From Candidatus Omnitrophota bacterium (GTDB taxonomy: Bacteria > Omnitrophota > Gorgyraeia > Zapsychrales > Zapsychraceae), in the NCBI GenBank assembly GCA_020430005.1, contig JAGQKQ010000099.1, forward strand, positions 1-6,801: a stretch of 6,801 bases of DNA, in the 5' to 3' direction. The first letter of the stretch is position 1; each line of letters opens with the position of its first letter. The translations under genes were made by a program, and so were the position numbers. The notes under the pieces were generated by a model that did not search any database, was not told the DNA's origin, and saw only the letters and a list, made by a program, of their open reading frames with translations. Positions 1 to 5,831 of this stretch are shown here, in pieces.

Positions 1-518
1 GCGCAATAAGGGAAAAACTCTATTAAAGAACCGTCACTTTCATCACCTTCAGCAACAAAATAATCACCTTCACCCGCTCGAGCGCACTCACCAACCAAGG
101 GAACTTCTGCTCCAATATAATGTGAAGGATCTAAGCCAGCTCGCTGAAGTATCCACGTCAACATAGCTGCCGTTGTCGTTTTACCATGTGTCCCACACAC
201 GATGAGTCCTTTATGAAGTTTGACGAGCTCTGCTAGTAAAGTGGCACGACGAATTTGTAATATTTGTTTTCGCTCAGCTGCCTTACGCTCTAAATGATCC
301 TCGGAAATCGCTGAAGAATAAACCACCACATCAGCATCATTAATATTTTCAGCAGCATGACAGGCTGAAATATCAGCTCCGGCGTCTTTTAATCTGGACG
401 TCATAGCATTCTGCTTCAAATCGCTTCCGCTAACGCGATGTCCTTTTTCCATCAATAAAAACGCCAACGCGCCCATTCCGATACCGCCAATGCCAATAAA
501 ATGATACGATTTTTTCAT
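1..518 (-). CDS. murC: UDP-N-acetylmuramate--L-alanine ligase (MurC), N-terminal part
   Basis: MurC is the cytoplasmic ATP-dependent ligase that adds L-alanine to UDP-MurNAc, the first peptide step of peptidoglycan synthesis. The gene runs off the window at base 1, so only 172 complete codons of an expected 450-480 are present, covering the UDP-binding domain and the start of the ATPase domain. Visible motifs are the N-terminal glycine-rich loop (FIGIGGIGMG, residues 7-16), the Mur-ligase P-loop GTHGKTTT (109-116), which is the MurC form, and AEGDESDGS (156-164), matching the family AEADESDGS motif with one Ala-to-Gly change. The ATG at 518 overlaps the stop of the upstream peptidase gene as ATGA. 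The protein begins MKKSYHFIGIGG, where MurC normally begins, so the start is secure. A purine-rich stretch lies 11 nt upstream. Alanine and glycine codon choice looks somewhat different from murG (see findings). Identity is certain; completeness cannot be judged. Confidence 0.96.
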   Translation of the reverse strand, partial: MKKSYHFIGIGGIGMGALAFLLMEKGHRVSGSDLKQNAMTSRLKDAGADISACHAAENINDADVVVYSSAISEDHLERKAAERKQILQIRRATLLAELVKLHKGLIVCGTHGKTTTAAMLTWILQRAGLDPSHYIGAEVPLVGECARAGEGDYFVAEGDESDGSLIEFFPYC

Positions 519-1291
519 CGTTCAATATGCCCCTTCCAAGCCCTGTTTAAACCTTCGATACCGTTAAAACGTCCATAAATCGTATCGAGCGCTTTAAGGA
601 AATCCACTCCCTCCTGCAATTTCCGGCAGAAATTGACAAATCGATACTCGCCCTGTTCGCTAATCAGATAATTCACCACACTCGCCGACTCCGCATAAAA
701 AAGATCCACCTTCTCCTGAGTTGTATGATGATATAAGCGCATGTTAGATAACTCTTCCAACGGCATAAACGTTCCATCTTCTATCGACTCTTTCACAATA
801 TGATCGGACCCATAACGTTTGGCCTTTTCCTGATACATCGCGACACCTTCAATAAACCATAATGGAATCCCGCGTGATTTATAACCGATAAATTCCCGGA
901 AAATAATATGTCCCAGCTCATGCGGTAATGTTGTATCAAAAAAACCGGTCGCGGAAGGATAAGTCCGGATAATCTTTTCGCGGGTATACGCATGACCGCT
1001 TGACCATCCGGCGGCTTTGGAGGAATTCACATAATCCTCCTGGTCATCATAGATATAAATCCGGGCACGGTCATCCCACGTCCAGCCTGAATACCGACGG
1101 AAACCGAGATTCTGCCGGATTTCTTCATAATATTCTTCAGCGCTGTCCTCTACCGTTTCAACAAAATCTTTCGACGCACTCTTGTAATAGATAATGAAAT
1201 GTTTGGCCTTATATTCGATCCATTCCTGATTGGCCGCTTCCAGTGTTGTTACAAAACTCAAAAATATAAACAGTGCGGTAATCGTCTTCAT
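515..1291 (-). CDS. Predicted exported zinc metallopeptidase, gluzincin type (peptidase MA-like)
   Basis: This 258-residue protein is not a recognised dcw gene. It starts with a signal-peptide-like segment: Lys2, a hydrophobic core over residues 4-17, and a likely cleavage site around Ala19/Ala20. There is no lipobox cysteine and no later membrane segment, so it is probably periplasmic or secreted. The centre carries HELGH (124-128) followed by WFIEGVA (145-151). His124, His128 and Glu148 fit zinc ligands and Glu125 the catalytic base, the HExxH...E layout of gluzincins. The EG.A.Y pattern after the third ligand and the FYAES...VNYL block (198-209) resemble the peptidase MA-like family (Pfam Peptidase_MA_2 type). 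The start overlaps the murG stop and its stop overlaps the murC start, both as ATGA. No good Shine-Dalgarno sits near the ATG (nearest GGGAG about 20 nt away), which suggests coupling to murG translation. The substrate is unknown. A role in cell envelope or divisome proteolysis is inferred from context only. Confidence 0.88.
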   Translation of the reverse strand: MKTITALFIFLSFVTTLEAANQEWIEYKAKHFIIYYKSASKDFVETVEDSAEEYYEEIRQNLGFRRYSGWTWDDRARIYIYDDQEDYVNSSKAAGWSSGHAYTREKIIRTYPSATGFFDTTLPHELGHIIFREFIGYKSRGIPLWFIEGVAMYQEKAKRYGSDHIVKESIEDGTFMPLEELSNMRLYHHTTQEKVDLFYAESASVVNYLISEQGEYRFVNFCRKLQEGVDFLKALDTIYGRFNGIEGLNRAWKGHIER

Positions 1292-2355
1292 GATGAAGTT
1301 AAGGCTGTAATCTCCCTGGCTAGGATGTTGGCGGAATCTTTTTTATAGATATCCAGATATCCCTGAAAAGATTTCCTGTTATTTAACTGTTGTTGCACGG
1401 CCTGAGCGAGAGATTCCGGCGTCAGGTGTTTTTCCTCAAGTATTGTACCAGCATTTTGCCGGCAAAGCACGGACGCATTTCGAATTTGATGGCTGCCCGC
1501 GTACGGATATGGAATTAAAATGGCCGGCAATTGGAATTTGGCCAATTCCATGACTGTGAGAGCTCCGCTGCGACAAACGGCTAAATCAGCCGCAACATAA
1601 GCCTCTTCAATATTATCTAAAAACCCGAATAAGGCAACCGGTATCTGTAAATCTTTATACATCTGCCCAAAATGCTCACCACCCCCTTTACCGGTGACAT
1701 GAATAACCTGAAAATCTACCGTTTTCTTGATTAAAGGGAGAGCCTCTAAAAAATTCTCGTTGATTGCATGACTTCCCTGACTGCCCCCAAAAACCAGGAC
1801 CGTTGTTAAGTCCGGGTTTAATCCAAACGAATGTCTGGCTTCCGCAGGATCACGCACACAATCACGGGCATGAACGGGCGTTCCGGTTAGCACAACCTTA
1901 TCCTGCGGCAAAAATTGTTTACTATCCAGAAATGTGACCGCGATTTTATTCACATACTTGGCCAAAATCGTGTTCGCTTTACCCGGCAAGACATTTTGTT
2001 CATGAATCATGGCCGGAATCCGGGAAAGCCTTGCCGCCATCACCACCGGAAAAGCACCGTAACTGCCGAAACCGATCACGGCATCAGGACGGATATCTTT
2101 CAAAATGCCTTTCGCTTTCATTGTGGCCCGCGTTAACGAAAAACCGGTCGACAAAAATTTAATCGGATTCTTTGTATTAAGCCCCTTCGCTTCCAGATGA
2201 TGACAGGAAAATCCGGCCTGCTCAATCTTTTCAACACCTAAACCAAAACTTCCGGCAAAGACAACGTCATGCCCTTCAGATTTTAAAACCTCCGCAACCT
2301 TCAGCGCCGGAAAAAGATGTCCTCCCGATCCTCCTGTAGCAATAACAATTGTCAT
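1288..2355 (-). CDS. murG: Undecaprenyldiphospho-muramoylpentapeptide beta-N-acetylglucosaminyltransferase (MurG)
   Basis: MurG is the GT28-family, GT-B-fold enzyme that transfers GlcNAc from UDP-GlcNAc to lipid I on the inner face of the cytoplasmic membrane, producing lipid II. At 355 residues it has the usual length. Motifs in order are the N-terminal loop ATGGSGGH (6-13), FGSYGAFP (96-103) and HEQN (118-121) in the lipid I-binding half, then GGSQGS (190-195), CRSGALTVMEL (261-271, with the donor-binding Glu at 270) and HQIRNA (289-294) in the UDP-GlcNAc half. Two positions differ from the forms I know best: GNPVR is GTPVH (158-162), and the usual AGDHQ is AGSHQ (286-290). The ATG overlaps the ftsW stop as ATGA and is preceded by GAGGA, so initiation may be both coupled and independent. 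The stop overlaps the start of the peptidase gene in the same way. Identity is certain. Confidence 0.98.
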   Translation of the reverse strand: MTIVIATGGSGGHLFPALKVAEVLKSEGHDVVFAGSFGLGVEKIEQAGFSCHHLEAKGLNTKNPIKFLSTGFSLTRATMKAKGILKDIRPDAVIGFGSYGAFPVVMAARLSRIPAMIHEQNVLPGKANTILAKYVNKIAVTFLDSKQFLPQDKVVLTGTPVHARDCVRDPAEARHSFGLNPDLTTVLVFGGSQGSHAINENFLEALPLIKKTVDFQVIHVTGKGGGEHFGQMYKDLQIPVALFGFLDNIEEAYVAADLAVCRSGALTVMELAKFQLPAILIPYPYAGSHQIRNASVLCRQNAGTILEEKHLTPESLAQAVQQQLNNRKSFQGYLDIYKKDSANILAREITALTSS

Positions 2356-3440
2356 AAATCCTCAACACGTGAAATGTTCAACAACAATCCAATGGCAATC
2401 ATATTAAACATTAAAGCCGATCCTCCGTAACTGATAAACGGCAACGGTAATCCTTTAGTCGGAAATGCCCCGATACTGACCCCGATGTTCACAACGGCCT
2501 GCAACCCGATCATGGAGACAATTCCGGTACTTAAGAAATATCCAAACGGATCTTGTACACGTTTAATAATCCGCGCCCCCTGAAAAATCAATCCTATAAA
2601 GAGAAGCACCACTGCCAGCGTTCCTAAAAGTCCGAGTTCCTCTCCTATGATAGATAAAATAAAATCTGTGTGGGCCGCTGGCAGATAAAACAACTTCTGC
2701 ATACTCTTTCCCAGCCCGACACCATACATCCCTCCCGAGCCCAAAGCAATTTGGGATTGTGATAATTGAAAGCCAACGCCCTGCGGGTCCTGCCAGGGAT
2801 CAATAAAGGCGACAATCCGCCGCCAGCGATACGGCACACGGACCACCAAAAAATAAAGCGCCGGCAATGTTAGAAGAAAAATACTGCCTAAATGCGAAAC
2901 CCTTGTTCCGGCAATAAACATCATAATAAAAACTATTGAGGCGATGAGAACAGAACTTCCTAAGTCCGGTTGTTTGACAATGAGCAAACAGAAAACACCC
3001 AAAATCATCATGAGCGGAACAAAACTTTCGATAAAACTATGAACTTTTCCCTGCTTGCGCGCCAGAAAGTCCGCAACGTAAATCATCATGGTAATTTTAG
3101 CCAACTCCGACGGCTGAAAACTGAACGGGCCGATCTTAAACCAGCGGCGGGCACCGAAACTGGCATGTCCGATAACGGGAATTAAAACAAGCACCAGTAA
3201 AACCAGGGTAAAAATTAAAAGAGGCTTCGCGTATTTACGCAGGATACGATAATCAAAACTCATCGTTAACAGCATCAGAACAGTTCCCATGCACAAAAAC
3301 AATAAATGCCGGTTTAAAAAGAACGAACCATTACCCAATTCACGGAGTGCGTAGACACCGCTGGAACTGTAAATCATAATCACGCCAAAGCTGATCAGAA
3401 AAAGAACAATGGCGGCAATGGATATACGGATTTCTCTCAT
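2352..3440 (-). CDS. ftsW: Septal peptidoglycan glycosyltransferase of the SEDS family (FtsW)
   Basis: FtsW is a multi-pass inner-membrane protein of the SEDS family that polymerises lipid II at the division septum, working with the class B PBP FtsI. The 362-residue protein is almost entirely hydrophobic helices with short loops. SEDS signatures are GARRW (96-100) followed by FQPSELAK (108-115), IDPWQDP (213-219), QLSQSQIALGSGG (225-237), the LPAAHTDF segment (253-260) carrying the Asp equivalent to the proposed catalytic residue (Asp259), and PFISYGGS (334-341) near the C-terminus. RodA and SpoVE share these motifs. The assignment as FtsW rather than RodA rests mainly on its place between murD and murG in the dcw cluster. 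The ATG overlaps the murD stop (ATGA). No Shine-Dalgarno is visible in the 25 nt upstream, so translation is probably coupled to murD. The N-terminal cytoplasmic tail is very short, about 7 residues before the first helix. Confidence 0.95.
   Translation of the reverse strand: MREIRISIAAIVLFLISFGVIMIYSSSGVYALRELGNGSFFLNRHLLFLCMGTVLMLLTMSFDYRILRKYAKPLLIFTLVLLVLVLIPVIGHASFGARRWFKIGPFSFQPSELAKITMMIYVADFLARKQGKVHSFIESFVPLMMILGVFCLLIVKQPDLGSSVLIASIVFIMMFIAGTRVSHLGSIFLLTLPALYFLVVRVPYRWRRIVAFIDPWQDPQGVGFQLSQSQIALGSGGMYGVGLGKSMQKLFYLPAAHTDFILSIIGEELGLLGTLAVVLLFIGLIFQGARIIKRVQDPFGYFLSTGIVSMIGLQAVVNIGVSIGAFPTKGLPLPFISYGGSALMFNMIAIGLLLNISRVEDL
2359..2363 (-). promoter_or_regulatory. Shine-Dalgarno site of murG
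   Basis: GAGGA lies 3 nt before the murG ATG, inside the last codons of ftsW. It is one of the few clear ribosome-binding motifs in this cluster and supports the ATG at 2355. The spacing is shorter than the usual optimum. Confidence 0.55.
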
Positions 3441-4744
3441 GGTTTTAATTGATGAACAATGTCTTTAAAAGTGCGTCCGCGCTCTTCGTAGTCACGGAAT
3501 TGGTCAAAACTGGCACACATGGGTGATAACACAATACAATCACCATCTGTGGCGTGTTCCCGGGCTCTGGTTACAGCCGCATCCAGCTGCGCGCATTGAT
3601 CGACACTCACAACATCCTGAAATGTATCTTTCAACTTTTGTCCGGCTTCTCCAAAGACAATCATTTGCTTAACTTTTTGACGGACAATATCCTTTAGGGG
3701 AAGAAAATCGATATTCTTGTCACGTCCGCCGCAGATCATAATGACCGGCCGCTGCAGATTGGTTAAAGCCCAGCGTCCGGCTTCCGCCGTGGTCGCTTTG
3801 GAATCATTAATGTAGTCCACCCCATTAAGCGCGCGGACAAATTCCAAACGATGCTCGACACCGACAAATTCCTGAAAAACAGACCGGCAGACATCCCGGT
3901 CAATTCCCAGAATATTCGCGACCTGACAAACAGCCTTCTGATTCGCATTAAAATCGGCTTCGGATTGTTCATGGTCATTAAAAAAACGGATCTGCGCTTT
4001 TAACGTCAATGATAAATCTTTGAACTCCGAATATTGTCCGTTAAGAACAGCGTAATCGTTTTCATCCTGATTCAGAAAAATCCGTGTCTTCGCGTCGAAA
4101 TATTCTTGCAAATCTTTATGCCGATCCAAATGATTTTCACTGAAATTTAAAACAGCCGCGATATAAGGCTTGAACCCCTTCAACTGCAAAGCCCCAAAAT
4201 GCTCACGCTGTGATCCGGCCATTAACGACTCCATTTGGAAAGAACTGACTTCTACAACCACATAATCGCTCTGCTCAATATTCTTAATAAATAATGAAAA
4301 AGGTTGTCCGACGTTGCCACATAATACTGAACGGTATCCCGCTTTTTGTAAAGTCAAATGGATCAGGGTTGAAACAGTTGTTTTACCGTTACTGCCGGTG
4401 ACAGCGATAACCGGCTTCGGACAAAACTGAAAGGCAAATTCAATTTCCCCTAAAACAGGAATATCCAAATCGTCCGCGATCTTCACGACATCAGAATCAA
4501 TCCTCACTCCGGGACTCAGGACAATCACATCACTTTCCTTTAGAAAATCTTTTGTATGTCCTGCGCATTCCAGATCAATCTGATGACTCTGAATCCACGA
4601 CTTTGCAGAAGGGTCCAGATCTTCTTCCCTGCCGAATTCGCTGATACGGGGAATACCGCCGCGCTCCAAAACCAACTGCCCCGAAGCCAGCGCGCTGCGC
4701 TTCGAGCCAATCAAAGTAATCTTACGTCCCTGAATATCCAACAT
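3437..4744 (-). CDS. murD: UDP-N-acetylmuramoylalanine--D-glutamate ligase (MurD)
   Basis: MurD is the cytoplasmic ATP-dependent ligase that adds D-glutamate to UDP-MurNAc-L-Ala. I place the start at the ATG at 4744, giving 435 residues beginning MLDIQGRKITLIG, the normal MurD N-terminus. A longer in-frame ORF starting at 4831 would overlap mraY by 88 nt and add 29 residues without family likeness. Conserved features are the P-loop GSNGKTT (117-123), CGNVG (Asn144), VEVSSFQ (Glu165), ENHLDRH (His205), the carbamylated-lysine position in DAKTR (Lys219), EHR (Arg299), NDSKATT (Asp314), GGRDKNIDF (339-347) and SPMCASFDQF (407-416). Oddities are an N-terminal loop reading GSKRSA, about 14 extra residues after SSFQME, a shortened stretch before residue 264, and DFNAN where HNxxN is expected. 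The start overlaps the mraY stop by 1 nt (TAATG) and the stop overlaps ftsW (ATGA). No clear Shine-Dalgarno is present. The family assignment is certain. Confidence 0.97.
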   Translation of the reverse strand: MLDIQGRKITLIGSKRSALASGQLVLERGGIPRISEFGREEDLDPSAKSWIQSHQIDLECAGHTKDFLKESDVIVLSPGVRIDSDVVKIADDLDIPVLGEIEFAFQFCPKPVIAVTGSNGKTTVSTLIHLTLQKAGYRSVLCGNVGQPFSLFIKNIEQSDYVVVEVSSFQMESLMAGSQREHFGALQLKGFKPYIAAVLNFSENHLDRHKDLQEYFDAKTRIFLNQDENDYAVLNGQYSEFKDLSLTLKAQIRFFNDHEQSEADFNANQKAVCQVANILGIDRDVCRSVFQEFVGVEHRLEFVRALNGVDYINDSKATTAEAGRWALTNLQRPVIMICGGRDKNIDFLPLKDIVRQKVKQMIVFGEAGQKLKDTFQDVVSVDQCAQLDAAVTRAREHATDGDCIVLSPMCASFDQFRDYEERGRTFKDIVHQLKP

Positions 4745-5829
4745 TATCTGATTTTTAGTGTGGTTAACGCGATCAACGCAAAAATAATCGTTAAAATCCA
4801 AAAGCGGATAATGATTTTCGATTCTTTCCACCCGGACATTTGGAAATGATGATGGATCGGGGCCAGTTTAAAAAACTTTTTCCCGTAACCCCTGACAGAA
4901 ATAATCTGAATAATCACCGACAGCGCTTCCATCACAAATACGCCGCCGGCGATAGCCAGCACAAATTCCTGTTTGATAAAAACGGCAATCACCCCCAGGG
5001 TTCCCCCCAATGATAAGGATCCCGTATCTCCCATAAATACCGACGCGGGATGACAATTAAACCATAAGAACCCAAGACTGGCTCCCACAATGGCCGCGCA
5101 AAAAATACTTAACTCTCCCGCCCCGTTAATATACGGAAGAAACAGATACTCACTAAAATTGATATGGCCCACAATATAACTGACAATCGCCAGCGTCATG
5201 GTGACAATGAGCACACACCCGATCGCCAATCCATCCAGGCCATCAGTTAAATTAACCGCATTAGAAGAACCGATCACAACCAAGGCTGTGAACGGGATAT
5301 AAAATAAACCCAAGTTGATGACCGCATTTTTAAGGAAAGGAAAATGAAGCAGGGAATTAGTATCCGGATTAAAATAAACGTAGGTTCCCACAAAAAAACC
5401 AAGCATAATCTGCCAGACCAGCTTTGTTCGTTTTTTCACACCCCGCTGAACGGGATTCGTCAGTTTAATGTAATCATCAGCAAAACCAAGCAAGGCCAAG
5501 GAAAAACACGTTACCAGCGTCAGCAAAATATACCGGTTGCTTAAATCCGCCCATAACAACACCGAAATAAGAATACTCCCAATGACAAAAACCCCTCCCA
5601 TTGTCGGAGTTCCTTCTTTTTCGTTTTGAAATTGATCCAAATCCGGACAGTCTTTCCTTTTATTAATTTCATGGATTTTCATCCTTCTCAATTTATCAAT
5701 AAAAAACGGCCCGAAAATGATACACAATAAAAAAGTAGTAACGGCCGCCATTCCCGCGCGAAACGTGATATACCGGAAAATGTTTAACGCGAAAAAAAGT
5801 TCTTTAAGTTCTGATAAATAATAAAACAT
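4744..5829 (-). CDS. mraY: Phospho-N-acetylmuramoyl-pentapeptide-transferase (MraY)
   Basis: MraY is the integral membrane enzyme that transfers phospho-MurNAc-pentapeptide from its UDP carrier to undecaprenyl phosphate, making lipid I. The 361-residue length and about ten hydrophobic helices match the family. Motifs in order are YITFRAG (20-26) near the N-terminus, KEGTPTMGG (71-79, with Lys71 and Thr76), FADDYIKL (116-123, Asp118 and Asp119), NAVNLTDGLDGLA (190-202), MGDTGSL (266-272, Asp268), and APIHHHFQMSGW (323-334) followed by RFW. These are the Mg2+- and substrate-binding residues known for MraY. The loop before GTPTMGG is about 3 residues longer than in E. coli, and the usual GPxxH reads CPDLD. 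The ATG is 2 nt after the murF stop with a good Shine-Dalgarno, and the stop shares one base with the murD start. Confidence 0.98.
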   Translation of the reverse strand: MFYYLSELKELFFALNIFRYITFRAGMAAVTTFLLCIIFGPFFIDKLRRMKIHEINKRKDCPDLDQFQNEKEGTPTMGGVFVIGSILISVLLWADLSNRYILLTLVTCFSLALLGFADDYIKLTNPVQRGVKKRTKLVWQIMLGFFVGTYVYFNPDTNSLLHFPFLKNAVINLGLFYIPFTALVVIGSSNAVNLTDGLDGLAIGCVLIVTMTLAIVSYIVGHINFSEYLFLPYINGAGELSIFCAAIVGASLGFLWFNCHPASVFMGDTGSLSLGGTLGVIAVFIKQEFVLAIAGGVFVMEALSVIIQIISVRGYGKKFFKLAPIHHHFQMSGWKESKIIIRFWILTIIFALIALTTLKIR

Positions 5830-5831
5830 AC

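Noticed and set aside
793..993. Second minus-strand open frame within the peptidase gene
   Set aside because: It is a shifted-frame shadow of the peptidase gene, with no signal, domain or ribosome-binding site of its own.
1288..1315. Internal promoter or terminator between murG and the peptidase gene
   Set aside because: There is no intergenic space, no hairpin followed by a T-run, and no convincing -10/-35 pair; the genes overlap by 4 nt.
2352..3440. RodA or SpoVE instead of FtsW
   Set aside because: SEDS motifs alone do not separate them, but the position between murD and murG is the classical place of ftsW, and there is no sporulation or elongasome context.
4745..4831. Upstream in-frame ATG that would extend MurD by 29 residues
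   Set aside because: The extension lies wholly inside the 3' end of mraY, has no family likeness, and the ATG at 4744 gives the normal MurD N-terminus with a TAATG junction.
4556..4849. 97-codon open frame on the plus strand
   Set aside because: It lies antisense to the murD start and mraY end, shows no recognisable domain, and both overlapped genes are certain. Other plus-strand frames (for example 1000-1194, 1915-2136, 2970-3185, 5344-5544, 6010-6216) fail for the same reason.
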